From DASRCB01 sp035653295 (GTDB lineage: Bacteria > Acidobacteriota > Terriglobia > Bryobacterales > Bryobacteraceae): a DNA stretch of 28,653 nucleotides. The translations under genes and the position numbers were made by a program. Positions 5,434-14,115 of this stretch are shown here, one piece after another. Within the stretch, counting starts at the first letter, position 1. The number at the start of each line of letters is the position of its first letter. The stretch is from positions 1 through 28,653 of the forward strand of contig DASRCB010000180.1 of NCBI GenBank assembly GCA_035653295.1, in the 5' to 3' direction. The notes under the pieces are model-generated. The model searched no databases, had not been told where the DNA came from, and saw nothing but the letters and a program-made list of their open reading frames with translations.

Positions 5434-6936
5434 TTGGAGCTCACTGCGACGGTTCAGGAAACGCGACAGCATGTTCGCACCCAGGTTGCGTTGCTGTTCG
5501 GCCTCGTGTTCCTGATCGCCGCCGGGCTGATGGCCTATTCGCAAACCATGGCCTTCACCTGGGATGAAGGCTTCCACATCATCACGGCGCAGATGATCCT
5601 GCGCGGCAGGCGCCCGTATCTGGACTTCCTGTTTCCGCAAACGGACCTGAACGCGTACTGGAACGCGGGCTGGATGCGTCTGTTCGGCGAGAGTTGGCGG
5701 GTCATTCACACCGCCGCCACGCTGTGCACGGTGGGCGCGCTGGCGCTCATGACGGACTACATGTACCGCCGCGCGCCGGCCATCGGCTGGCGTCTCGCCG
5801 CGACGGTGTGCGTCGTGGTCACCTTCGGCCTGAACGCGATCATCATGGAGTTCGGCACGCTCGGGCAGGCCTATGGCTTCTGCCTGCTGATGGAAGTGAT
5901 CGCGTTTCGGTTCGTGATTCGCGCGGTCGAGAGCCCGGGCTGGTTGTTTGCCGCGCTGGCCGGTTTCTTCGCGAGCGCGGCGGCGGGCGGTTCACTGCTC
6001 ACGTCCTTTGTCGCGCCCGTGATGCTCATCTGGATGCTGATCTACAACCAGGCGGGCAAGCGCGCGGCGAAGCTGATCGCATTCCTCATCGCGGTGGTCA
6101 TCCCCTTCACGCCCATGCTGTACCCGTTCGCGCAAAATCCGAAGCTGGTGCGTTTTTCGATCATCGACTACGACCTCATCTATCGCCAGGTGCAGTGGAG
6201 CGGCGCAATCGCGCACGATGTCGGCGTACTGCTGAGCTGGGTGAATTCCGGCCAGGCGGTCCTGTTGCTCCTGCTCGGCGCGGCGGGCCTGCTGTATGTA
6301 CATTTCCAGAGCGGCTGGAGCCGCGCGCGACGCGCCGAGGTCTACCTGTGCGTCTGGCTCGCCGCCGCCATCGCCGCGCTCATTTCGAGCGCACACCCGA
6401 CCTTCGGCCGGTATTACCTGTTATGCGTTCCATTTCTCACTGTCCCGGCGGCAATCGGGCTTTATTCGGTGACCGCTCGCCTGTACAGAGCCGAGCGCCC
6501 GTGGCCGGCGGTCGCCCTCGTGGCATTCATTTTTGTTGTTGCCGCGGCCGCCGAACTCTGGAGCGAACGCGGCAACATGACCTGGCCCTACATGGAAACC
6601 GTGGCGCAAAAGGTTGATGAAGTGACCCCGCGCGGCGCATCGCTGCTGGCCGACGAGCATCTGTACTTCCTCACCAAACGCATGCCGCCGTCAGGCATGG
6701 AGCTATGGGATTCGCACAAGCTGGAAATGAAGAATCTCGCCGGCTGGGCGCATTTCCTGCCGTGGTCGGTCATCAAGCAGCAACTGCGCGCCGGCGTTTA
6801 CGTCACCGCCGAAACGTGCCACGACGAGCCTACGCGCGATCTCGGTCCTCAGGTCTTCGAGCATCACGCCGATATGGACGACTGCGACGTGTACTGGACG
6901 CCGAAGCCGCAACCTGCCGCCGCGACCGCTCAGTAG
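5434..6936 (+). CDS. GT39/ArnT-like polytopic membrane glycosyltransferase
   Basis: A 500-aa membrane protein of the GT-C (PMT_2/ArnT/RgtABCD-like) type, which transfers sugars from polyprenyl-phosphate donors outside the inner membrane. The first membrane helix (about 17-38) is followed by the periplasmic loop with the acidic pair D44-E45 (FTWDEGFHI), then RRPYLDFLFPQTDLNAYW, and about ten further hydrophobic segments to residue 385. A soluble C-terminal domain of about 110 residues follows. The start is TTG, with GGAGAAAA 8-15 nt upstream; the next ATG would remove the first helix. It runs convergently into the TonB receptor gene with a 7-bp overlap of the 3' ends. The acceptor is unknown. 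Confidence 0.75.
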   Translation: MELTATVQETRQHVRTQVALLFGLVFLIAAGLMAYSQTMAFTWDEGFHIITAQMILRGRRPYLDFLFPQTDLNAYWNAGWMRLFGESWRVIHTAATLCTVGALALMTDYMYRRAPAIGWRLAATVCVVVTFGLNAIIMEFGTLGQAYGFCLLMEVIAFRFVIRAVESPGWLFAALAGFFASAAAGGSLLTSFVAPVMLIWMLIYNQAGKRAAKLIAFLIAVVIPFTPMLYPFAQNPKLVRFSIIDYDLIYRQVQWSGAIAHDVGVLLSWVNSGQAVLLLLLGAAGLLYVHFQSGWSRARRAEVYLCVWLAAAIAALISSAHPTFGRYYLLCVPFLTVPAAIGLYSVTARLYRAERPWPAVALVAFIFVVAAAAELWSERGNMTWPYMETVAQKVDEVTPRGASLLADEHLYFLTKRMPPSGMELWDSHKLEMKNLAGWAHFLPWSVIKQQLRAGVYVTAETCHDEPTRDLGPQVFEHHADMDDCDVYWTPKPQPAAATAQ

Positions 6937-9149
6937 TGGAAACGGTACCGCACCTGAACGTAGATCTGGCGCGGATCGGCGTAATGCGTGCCGCCGAAGG
7001 TTTCGCTGTTGTCCAGCAGGAAGCGGCGATTGGCCAAGTTCAGCGCGGTGAGAGAGACATTCCAGTTCTCGCCGAATGAGCGTCCAACAGTTACATTAAC
7101 CACCGTATGGCCCGGCAGGTGCGCCTGCACGGGCGCATCTCCGTCGGCAAACCCCGAGCCATATTCGACGTCCGCGGAAACAACCGTGTGCTTGTCGAGT
7201 ACGGTCTCGAAGCCGGTGCTCAGCGTATTCCGCTGGTCGTGGTCGAGGATGAACCAGCCGGTGTCGGGTGGCGTGAAATCGGTGAGGCCGCCGGTGATGG
7301 CGCCGGCGCCTTCGGCGTGCTGCCGGGAATACGCCAGATGTACCTGCCCGCGATTAAGCAGGCGCGGCGAACGCACCGTCACCTCCTCGCCATAAATGCG
7401 CGCCGCCTGAATGGTAATGGGGAAGAAGAGATTGGAATTTCCGATGGCGTTGTGATCGAAGTAATTGCGGGCGCGGATCTGGAAGCGATCGGCTTCCACA
7501 ACCCATCCGTGCAGCGGAATGCCGATGCCGAACTGCGCCTCCTGATCGCGCTCGCCGTCGAGCGGCAGCAGGCCGAGCCCCTGACTGACGGCGAGGTCGA
7601 GCAGCGGGCCCGATACCGTGCTCAGCGGCGGCGCCTGGTAATACTGGCCCCAGAAGCCGCGCAGCACCCAGTTGATTCGCGGGATGCGAATGGCTACCCC
7701 GGCGCGCGGATCGACGGCGCTCTCCCGAACGCCGCCGCTGAACCAGGTGGCGCGCACGCCGCCGGTCAGCGTCAGCCAGGGAAGCGCCTTCCACTGATCC
7801 TCGGCGAATGCCGCCTGAAGATGTCCCGTGCTGTTCAGCCGCTGCGCCACCGACAAGCCGGAGCCGTCGTTGGCCAGCAGCTGCACGTGCTCGTCGTCGC
7901 GCTGGGCCCAGGCGTACAGCCCGGCTTTGGCGTCATGCCCGCGCGCGACCGCGGCGAGCGTGGCCTGCCCGCCGGCCCACAGCGAATCGAGATCCTGCGT
8001 CGCGCTTACCGGGACATCCTTCGGACCGCCATCGTAGGCGGCGCGATTCCAGTGCAGGAACGGCGATACGGTGGCGATCAGCCAAGGCGAAATGGTGTGC
8101 GCCCAGGTGAAGGTCAGCGCCGCGTCGCGCTCGCGCTCGACATCGTCCATGCCGGCGGCCTCCTGCTCGGGGTCGTTGGGGATCTGATAATCGTCGCGGC
8201 GCAGCGATGTCACCAGACGCAGCTGATCGGCGGGGGTGGCGTTCCAGATCAATGACGCAAACCCGCCCGTGCCCCAGGCGCGGTCGTGCAGGATGTCCGG
8301 GCCCGGCGTCTCCAGACCATAATCGCTCCGGTTCCCATTGACGCTGGCGAAGTACGCCAAATTCGCGGTGTGGCTGCCGAAACTGAGCTGGTCGTTCGTC
8401 TGCCAGAAGCTGCCGGCCGTGGCAACCAGTTCGCCTTCGTTATTGCGCTCGAAGCCGGTGCGCGGAACCACGTCAAGGACGGCGTAGGCGCGGTCGCCAT
8501 ATTCGGCGGAATAGCCGCCGCGGGTGACTTCCAGATAATCGATGTCCTTCGGGTCGATCTGCGGGCCGACGTTGCTGGCGATATTCGTGTTCGGGATAGG
8601 CACGCCGTCTATGGCCCACGTCACCTGATGGCCGCCGCGGACGTGCAGCTGGTCGTGAACCATGTACGCGCCGGGAATGAAGGATGTGATCATGGCGAGG
8701 CTGTTCGACAGATCCGCGCCCGGGGTATTCTCGATCTGCCGGCGATCGAGCATGGTGGTTGCGCCGGCAGCCTCCGCGTTGACGGGCTCGGTCTGAGCGG
8801 TTACCGTGACGGCCTCTTTCTGCGCCCCAAGACCCAGCGGCAGATGAACCACCGGTGCGGCGCCGGAGGTCACCTCAATCGCCTGCGATACCGGTTCGAA
8901 GCCGACAAGCGACGCGGTGATGATGTACCTGCCCGCGGGAACCGCGGGAACGTCGAATTTACCGGTAACATCAGACGTCGTGGAACGCGCGTAATCGGAT
9001 GCCGCGGCGTGCAATGTAACGGTAGCGCCCGAGACGGGCCGATGCGACGGGTCGTGCACTACGCCCCGCACCGTGCCGAAAACAGTCGCGTCCGCCGGCG
9101 TTGCGAGCAACACGCAGGCGGCCGCGGACACAAGAACGCGCTGAAACAT
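6930..9149 (-). CDS. TonB-dependent outer-membrane receptor with carboxypeptidase-regulatory-like N-domain
   Basis: A 739-aa receptor. Signal peptide: residues 1-21 (MFQRVLVSAAACVLLATPADA). A CarboxypepD_reg-like beta-sandwich covers about 25-105 (GVVHDPSHRPVSGATVTL, then GKFDVPAVPAGRYIITASLVGFE). The plug domain covers about 130-240 (LHVRGGHQVTWAIDGVPIPN, then YLEVTRGGYSAEYGDRAYAVLDVVPR). A 22-stranded-type barrel runs to the aromatic C-terminus YRFHY. The start at 9149 is chosen because GAGGGGAG lies just upstream and gives a clean signal peptide; a longer frame reaches 9356. A small Cys-rich exported protein lies 35 bp upstream on the same strand. The substrate cannot be read from sequence. 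A metal-complex substrate is suggested only by that neighbour. Confidence 0.9.
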   Translation of the reverse strand: MFQRVLVSAAACVLLATPADATVFGTVRGVVHDPSHRPVSGATVTLHAAASDYARSTTSDVTGKFDVPAVPAGRYIITASLVGFEPVSQAIEVTSGAAPVVHLPLGLGAQKEAVTVTAQTEPVNAEAAGATTMLDRRQIENTPGADLSNSLAMITSFIPGAYMVHDQLHVRGGHQVTWAIDGVPIPNTNIASNVGPQIDPKDIDYLEVTRGGYSAEYGDRAYAVLDVVPRTGFERNNEGELVATAGSFWQTNDQLSFGSHTANLAYFASVNGNRSDYGLETPGPDILHDRAWGTGGFASLIWNATPADQLRLVTSLRRDDYQIPNDPEQEAAGMDDVERERDAALTFTWAHTISPWLIATVSPFLHWNRAAYDGGPKDVPVSATQDLDSLWAGGQATLAAVARGHDAKAGLYAWAQRDDEHVQLLANDGSGLSVAQRLNSTGHLQAAFAEDQWKALPWLTLTGGVRATWFSGGVRESAVDPRAGVAIRIPRINWVLRGFWGQYYQAPPLSTVSGPLLDLAVSQGLGLLPLDGERDQEAQFGIGIPLHGWVVEADRFQIRARNYFDHNAIGNSNLFFPITIQAARIYGEEVTVRSPRLLNRGQVHLAYSRQHAEGAGAITGGLTDFTPPDTGWFILDHDQRNTLSTGFETVLDKHTVVSADVEYGSGFADGDAPVQAHLPGHTVVNVTVGRSFGENWNVSLTALNLANRRFLLDNSETFGGTHYADPRQIYVQVRYRFHY

Positions 9150-9184
9150 ACTTCTCCCCTCTTGTTCTGATCGTGCGGAACAAG

Positions 9185-9541
9185 TCAGGCGGAAGGAGGC
9201 GGGCGCTGGAACTGAGGACGGGTTCGGACCGAACGAATGAATGCCGTGCTCCACGCGATCGGATCGTGAGCGCCGGCGACGGCAGCGATCGATCGGGTCG
9301 CGGGCGGAGCCGCGGGATATCGGAGGGACGGGGCCGTGCTGCGAGCGCTGACGCATACCCGGCAGCTGGCGGCGAACGCCGGTCCGCGGCCGGCGGCGTT
9401 ACTTCGACAGCAGCAACTGCCGCGGGTCCGGCAGCAGGCCATGGGCGGCGTGGAGGCGGCCAGCGCAGGGGTGACCAGCGGCCACACCAGCGAGAGCACC
9501 AGCGCGATGATGTTGATGCCGCGCGGCATACCGACGAGCAT
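9185..9541 (-). CDS. Small exported Cys-rich protein upstream of the TonB receptor
   Basis: A 118-aa reading frame with a convincing signal peptide: a basic start (MPRG), a hydrophobic core INIIALVLSLVWPLV, and an ALA-type cleavage site near residues 26-29. The mature start is Cys-rich, with CC at 36-37, CCC at 43-45, C60 and C63; the rest is Pro/Ala/Arg-rich and low in complexity. Third codon positions in the N-terminal half are strongly G/C. It ends 35 bp before the TonB receptor start, consistent with an operon. Cautions: no clear Shine-Dalgarno, and its start lies only 27 bp from the divergent nadE start. Thiol clusters suggest metal binding (copper, for example), but that is inference. 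The family is not recognised. Confidence 0.5.
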   Translation of the reverse strand: MLVGMPRGINIIALVLSLVWPLVTPALAASTPPMACCRTRGSCCCRSNAAGRGPAFAASCRVCVSARSTAPSLRYPAAPPATRSIAAVAGAHDPIAWSTAFIRSVRTRPQFQRPPPSA

Positions 9542-9568
9542 CAGGATACCAGCCGCGGGGCCGATAAA

Positions 9569-11230
9569 ATGAAGTTTTCAATGCGCATCGCGCTGGCACA
9601 GACAAACTCCACCGTTGGCGCGCTCGAGGCCAACACGGATCGGATGCTGCGTTTTGCGGCCGATGCCGCCGCGCGTGGCGCCGATCTGATCCTATTCCCG
9701 GAGCTCTCGCTCACCGGCTATCCGCCTCGCGATCTGCTGGAGAAGCAGAGCTTTCTCCAGCGCACGGAAGCTCAGCTGCAACGACTCGCCGAGCACACCC
9801 GTGACATGCCGGCAACGCTGATCTGCGGCACGGTCACCAGCGCGGCGACAGAAACGGGGAACCACCTCTACAACAGCGCGGCCGTCATTCGCGGCGGCGC
9901 GGTCGTATTCCGGCAGGATAAGATGCTCCTGCCCACTTACGACGTGTTCGACGAGGCCCGCTACTTCCGTCCGGCCGATCGCCAGTCGCCGCTGGAACTG
10001 TGTGGGTCGCCGGTCGCGCTGACCATTTGTGAGGACGCCTGGAACGACAAGCAGTACTGGGAGCGGCGGCGCTACAGCCGCGACCCGGTTGAGGAGTTGT
10101 TCAAGGCCGGCGCGCGGCTGCTGGTCAGCATCAACGCCTCGCCCTGGAACATCCGGAAACGCAGGTTGCGGCGCGAGATCTTTGCCGCTACCGCGCGGCA
10201 CTTCAACGCGCCAGTGGTTTACGTCAACCAGGTTGGCGGAAACGATCAGCTGGTCTTCGACGGCAGCAGCTTCGTGATGCTTCCCGACGGAACCGTGCCG
10301 GCTTCGGCCGCATCATTTTCCGAGGATCTGGTGCTGTTCGATACCGCGACCGGCGCGGGCGAGCGCCACGAGAACCTTCCCGAGGAATGCGAGGCGGTGT
10401 ATGAAGCCCTGGTCCTCGGGACGCGCGACTACATTCGCAAGTGCGGCTTCAGCCGCGTGCTGATCGGGCTCAGCGGCGGCATCGATTCCTCGCTCACGGC
10501 CGCAATCGCGGTGGATGCGGTCGGCCGCGAAAACGTGACCGGCGTGGCCATGCCTGGGCCCTATTCGTCCGCCCACAGCATCTCCGACGCGCGTGCGCTC
10601 GCCGAGAACCTGGGGCTTCGCTTTGAAATCGTGTCCATCGACGAGGGGTATCGGTCGATGCTGGCGACCCTCGATCCGCTGTTCGCCGGCCGGCAGCGCG
10701 ACGCGACGGAAGAGAACATTCAATCGCGCCTGCGCGGGCTCACGCTGATGGCGCTGTCCAATAAGTGGGGCGCGCTGGTGCTTACTACCGGCAACAAGAG
10801 CGAGTTGGCGGTGGGCTACTGCACGTTGTACGGCGATATGTGCGGCGGCCTCGCGGTCATCAGCGATGTTCCGAAGACGCTGGTTTACGAGCTGTCGCGC
10901 GTCGCGAATCGGCGCCACGCCGGAGCGATTCCGGAGAGCGTATTCGAGAAGCCGCCGTCGGCCGAGTTGCGGCCCGATCAAAAAGACACCGATTCCCTCC
11001 CTCCCTATGAAGTGCTGGATCCGATTCTGAAGGCGTACGTCGAGGAGTATCAGTCGCCGGCGCAGATCTCGGCGACGCTCGGGGTGGATCTGGCGCTGGT
11101 TCGCGACATCATTAATAAGGTGGATCGCAACGAGTATAAGCGGCAGCAGGCCGCGCCAGGGCTCAAGGTTACGACCAAGGCTTTTGGTATTGGCCGCAGA
11201 TTTCCGATTGCGCAGCGTTTCGCCGAGTGA
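9569..11230 (+). CDS. nadE: Glutamine-dependent NAD+ synthetase
   Basis: A 553-aa enzyme that amidates nicotinic acid adenine dinucleotide to NAD+ with ATP and glutamine-derived ammonia, the last step of NAD synthesis; cytoplasmic. The N-terminal nitrilase-type glutaminase domain (about 5-265) shows the triad E45 (FPELSLTGYPPRD), K118 (RQDKMLLPTYDVFDE) and C154 (LTICEDAW). The C-terminal synthetase domain starts near 275, with the ATP-pyrophosphatase P-loop LSGGIDSS at 301-308, then TTGNKSELAVGYCTLYGD and the DSLPPYEVLD region. Length is usual for the two-domain type. The ATG at 9581 (MRIALAQ) is an equally plausible start; neither has a strong Shine-Dalgarno. It converges with the CE15 esterase gene 30 bp away. 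Confidence 0.96.
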   Translation: MKFSMRIALAQTNSTVGALEANTDRMLRFAADAAARGADLILFPELSLTGYPPRDLLEKQSFLQRTEAQLQRLAEHTRDMPATLICGTVTSAATETGNHLYNSAAVIRGGAVVFRQDKMLLPTYDVFDEARYFRPADRQSPLELCGSPVALTICEDAWNDKQYWERRRYSRDPVEELFKAGARLLVSINASPWNIRKRRLRREIFAATARHFNAPVVYVNQVGGNDQLVFDGSSFVMLPDGTVPASAASFSEDLVLFDTATGAGERHENLPEECEAVYEALVLGTRDYIRKCGFSRVLIGLSGGIDSSLTAAIAVDAVGRENVTGVAMPGPYSSAHSISDARALAENLGLRFEIVSIDEGYRSMLATLDPLFAGRQRDATEENIQSRLRGLTLMALSNKWGALVLTTGNKSELAVGYCTLYGDMCGGLAVISDVPKTLVYELSRVANRRHAGAIPESVFEKPPSAELRPDQKDTDSLPPYEVLDPILKAYVEEYQSPAQISATLGVDLALVRDIINKVDRNEYKRQQAAPGLKVTTKAFGIGRRFPIAQRFAE

Positions 11231-11260
11231 CAGGCGTTCCGCCGTGCGCGGCCCTGGATA

Positions 11261-12739
11261 TTATCCGCGGGCCATTTGCCGGTCTGCCCACTGGATGAAG
11301 TACTTCATATTTGGCGCGTCCGTGTGACCGCCGTCGTGCTGGCGCCAGGCGAGTTGGCCGTCGAGTAAGCCGTGGTTCACCGGCGGCATCTCGGCGGTGC
11401 GGTAATCGTTGCCCACGCCGAGATCCTTCGCGCCCAGCAGCTTCCAGACCACGCCGGCGGCTACCGTGGCCATGTAGCTTCCTTTCTGGTCGAGCCATTT
11501 CGCGTCACCCTGTTCCGGTATCCCGTAGCTGACAAAGGTCAGCCGCGGCGCGCAAAGCGCGATCAGGTCGTGTGCGTCGACGGGCAGGTCGCCGGCGTTC
11601 TTCGGGCCGCCGTATTTCATAAAATTGCCGGCCATCCAGTAATACTCGCCACCGGTGAGGCTCTCCACTGCTTCCCCGAAATTGCGGCGGCTCAGCTTCG
11701 CTCCACCCTCGCCGGAAGAACCGATCAGGCCCATATAAAACCGCTGGTCGAAGGCTTCGGCCACCAGCGCCGCTTTGCCGTAGCGCGAGACGCCCTCGAT
11801 GCCCACGTGCTTCGCGTCCACTGCCGGGTCGGTTTCCAGGTAATCCAGGCCACGGCTCGCTCCCCAGGCCCACGCCCGCAGCGCTCCCCAGTGATCGGGC
11901 TTCCGCGGCTGCCCTTTGTTCACCAGTCCGATGACGCCACGGGTTATGCCGGCGCCGTTGTCGGCCTGGATGCTGGTCGGGTCGATGACGGCGTAACCCC
12001 ACCCGTCGGCAATGAGCTGAATGTTCGAAGGCGGGTCGCCGGCCGGCGGGCGCATCGGAAACGATGGAAACGGCTCCGACGCATTGACCGCATACGCCGG
12101 ATATTTATCGAAAATGGCCTTCAGCGTGGGATCCTGCTTCTCCAGCAGCGCCTTCAGTGCCGCGTTGATGCGGTCCAGGTCCTGCTGCGGCGGTTGCGCC
12201 GGGGCAGGGAGTACGCTGCGCCCGAACATCATCAGCACGGGAACCGGGCCTTTCGCGTTCGCCGGCGTGACCAGCACCATCGAGATGTTCACGTCAATGA
12301 GCGGGTACGCGGAATTATCGACGTGCCCGATCAGCTTCTTCGCGATCACCGGTGTCCAGCCAATGAACTCATGGTCTGTGACCGCGACCGTCCACGTCAC
12401 TTTGGGCGCGTCCCGCGGCACGCGCCCATACATCTCCCGCTCGAGGTCCTCGACGATCTCCGGCCGCCGGAGCTTCCACCACATCTCAGGTGTTGTGACC
12501 TTCTCGCCATTCTTCAGCGTGAGAATGTCCGGCAGGTTGGGCCAGGGGTTGGCCAGCGCTTCATCGTAATTGGCATGATTGGGGGCCTTTTCGTCGCCGC
12601 TCGGGCCGGGGCGGAGCGCGCGGATACCGAGTTGATCCATCATGTTCTGGTGGTCCTGCTCGGCGGTGAACGTCACCGGGGGCTTCAGGTCCTGAGCAGC
12701 AAGGGTGGCCGCCGCGAGCAGAATCAGCTGTACGCGCAC
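11261..12739 (-). CDS. CE15 family glucuronoyl (acetylxylan-type) esterase, exported
   Basis: A 492-aa alpha/beta hydrolase of carbohydrate esterase family 15, whose members cleave ester bonds between 4-O-methyl-glucuronic acid of xylan and lignin. Short signal peptide (residues 1-15, ending TLAAQ). The nucleophile motif is GVSRYGK with S318 (family form G-C/V-S-R-x-G-K). The conserved SSGEGG carries E344. The C-terminal HDGGHTD (H468/H472) supplies the His. About 80 residues before the hydrolase core form an N-terminal extension common to bacterial members. The start is GTG, with a GGGGAGG sequence abutting it; no ATG fits in frame. Its start faces that of the SGNH esterase gene only 28 bp away, so both probably share a regulatory region. 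Confidence 0.88.
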   Translation of the reverse strand: MRVQLILLAAATLAAQDLKPPVTFTAEQDHQNMMDQLGIRALRPGPSGDEKAPNHANYDEALANPWPNLPDILTLKNGEKVTTPEMWWKLRRPEIVEDLEREMYGRVPRDAPKVTWTVAVTDHEFIGWTPVIAKKLIGHVDNSAYPLIDVNISMVLVTPANAKGPVPVLMMFGRSVLPAPAQPPQQDLDRINAALKALLEKQDPTLKAIFDKYPAYAVNASEPFPSFPMRPPAGDPPSNIQLIADGWGYAVIDPTSIQADNGAGITRGVIGLVNKGQPRKPDHWGALRAWAWGASRGLDYLETDPAVDAKHVGIEGVSRYGKAALVAEAFDQRFYMGLIGSSGEGGAKLSRRNFGEAVESLTGGEYYWMAGNFMKYGGPKNAGDLPVDAHDLIALCAPRLTFVSYGIPEQGDAKWLDQKGSYMATVAAGVVWKLLGAKDLGVGNDYRTAEMPPVNHGLLDGQLAWRQHDGGHTDAPNMKYFIQWADRQMARG

Positions 12740-12767
12740 CTCCCCATGGTACGGTGATTATCGATCT

Positions 12768-13952
12768 GTGAGACCGTTCTTCGTCGCCTCGTTCTTTTGT
12801 TTCCTCTTGCATGCGCAGGCGATCTGGGTAGGATCGTGGGCCGCGGCACAGCAGACCCCGGAACCACAGAACGCGCTGCCCGCGGATGCGCTTCGCGATG
12901 CCACGCTGCGGCAGATCGTACATTTGTCGGTGGGCGGCGATCGGATTCGGATTCACCTGTCGAACGCGTTCGGGACCGCGCCCCTGCATCTGGCGTCCGT
13001 TCACGTTGCGCGGCCGGTCTCGCCACGGTCGCCCCAACTCGACCCCGCAACGGACCGGGCGCTCACGTTTGCAGGTCATGCCGACGTAACCATTCCCGCG
13101 GGCGCCGAGTACATATCCGATCCCCTGCCGTTCCCGGTTGCGCCGCTCAGCGACCTCGCGATCAGCATTCGCTATGACCAACCGCCCGCCGGCCAGACCG
13201 GGCATCCGGGCTCGCGCGCCACATCATATTTGATGCACGGCGATGAAGTGGTCTCGAAATTCGACCACTGGTACCAAATCACCGGCGTCGACGTGACCGC
13301 CGCGCCGACTTCATTTGCGATTGTCGTGCTGGGCGATTCCATCACCGACGGTCATGGCGCGACGACGAACGGGAACGACCGCTGGCCCGACGTGCTCGCC
13401 GCGCGAGTGCCCTCCGTCGGCGTGCTGAACGAAGGCATTGGCGGCAATCATCTCCTCACCGACGGGCTGGGGCCGAACGCCCTGGCGCGATTCGATCGCG
13501 ATGTGCTGGCGCAAACCGGCGTTCGCTACCTGGTGGTGCTGGAGGGGGTGAACGATCTGGGCGGATTGGAGAGGACGCGCGAAGCCACCCCCGCGGAACA
13601 CGCCGCCCTGGTCGAACGGATCGAAGGCGCCTATGAACAGATCATCGTCCGAGCGCGCGCCCACGGCATACGCGTGATTGGCGCGACCGTCCTGCCGTAC
13701 ACCGGGTCGAATTATTATCATCCCGGTCCGGCGAGCGAGGCCGATCGGGTCGCCGTGAACAGATGGATTCGCGATCCGGAGCACTTCGACGCGGTCATCG
13801 ATTTCGACGCGATCACGCGCGACCCGGAACACCCCGAACGCCTGCTCCCCGCCTACGACAGCGGCGACCACCTGCATCCCTCGCCCGCCGGGTACGCGGC
13901 CATGGCCAACGCCGTTCCGCTCCGGTTCTTCGGCATTCAAAGCACGCCGTGA
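12768..13952 (+). CDS. Secreted SGNH/GDSL-type esterase
   Basis: A 394-aa protein with an N-terminal signal peptide (about 1-18, PFFVASFFCFLLHAQA). A beta-rich module (about 20-180) matches the N-terminal domain of large SGNH esterases (WVGSWAAAQQTPEP, then LRQIVHLSVGGDRIRIHLSNAFG). The SGNH hydrolase domain (about 182-394) has block I GDSITDG with S191, block II GGN (about 225-227), block III GVND with N262, and block V DHLHP with D367/H370. The catalytic residues look intact. The GTG start at 12768 is chosen because it exposes the signal peptide; an in-frame extension overlaps the divergent gene. Substrate unknown; acyl groups on plant or microbial polysaccharide are plausible from the neighbouring CE15 gene. 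Confidence 0.88.
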   Translation: MRPFFVASFFCFLLHAQAIWVGSWAAAQQTPEPQNALPADALRDATLRQIVHLSVGGDRIRIHLSNAFGTAPLHLASVHVARPVSPRSPQLDPATDRALTFAGHADVTIPAGAEYISDPLPFPVAPLSDLAISIRYDQPPAGQTGHPGSRATSYLMHGDEVVSKFDHWYQITGVDVTAAPTSFAIVVLGDSITDGHGATTNGNDRWPDVLAARVPSVGVLNEGIGGNHLLTDGLGPNALARFDRDVLAQTGVRYLVVLEGVNDLGGLERTREATPAEHAALVERIEGAYEQIIVRARAHGIRVIGATVLPYTGSNYYHPGPASEADRVAVNRWIRDPEHFDAVIDFDAITRDPEHPERLLPAYDSGDHLHPSPAGYAAMANAVPLRFFGIQSTP

Positions 13953-14115
13953 CTGCGGCCGAATGTCGCATTCCTGGCGGTTCCGGTGTCTAACGCTTTA
14001 ATGCGGCGGTTAGCCAGCCGACCAGCCGCTAAACGCGCAACTGGTTGATTTGTCTGTGAGATAATCGTGCTTCTCCAGAGACTAACCAAATACCATCACT
14101 GGGAGGGTTCACCGA

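Noticed and set aside
9399..9605. 68-codon minus-strand frame overlapping the nadE start
   Set aside because: Out-of-frame shadow of the Cys-rich protein; no signal peptide and no Shine-Dalgarno.
11372..12757. 461-codon plus-strand open frame
   Set aside because: Shadow of the CE15 esterase gene, which has intact catalytic motifs.
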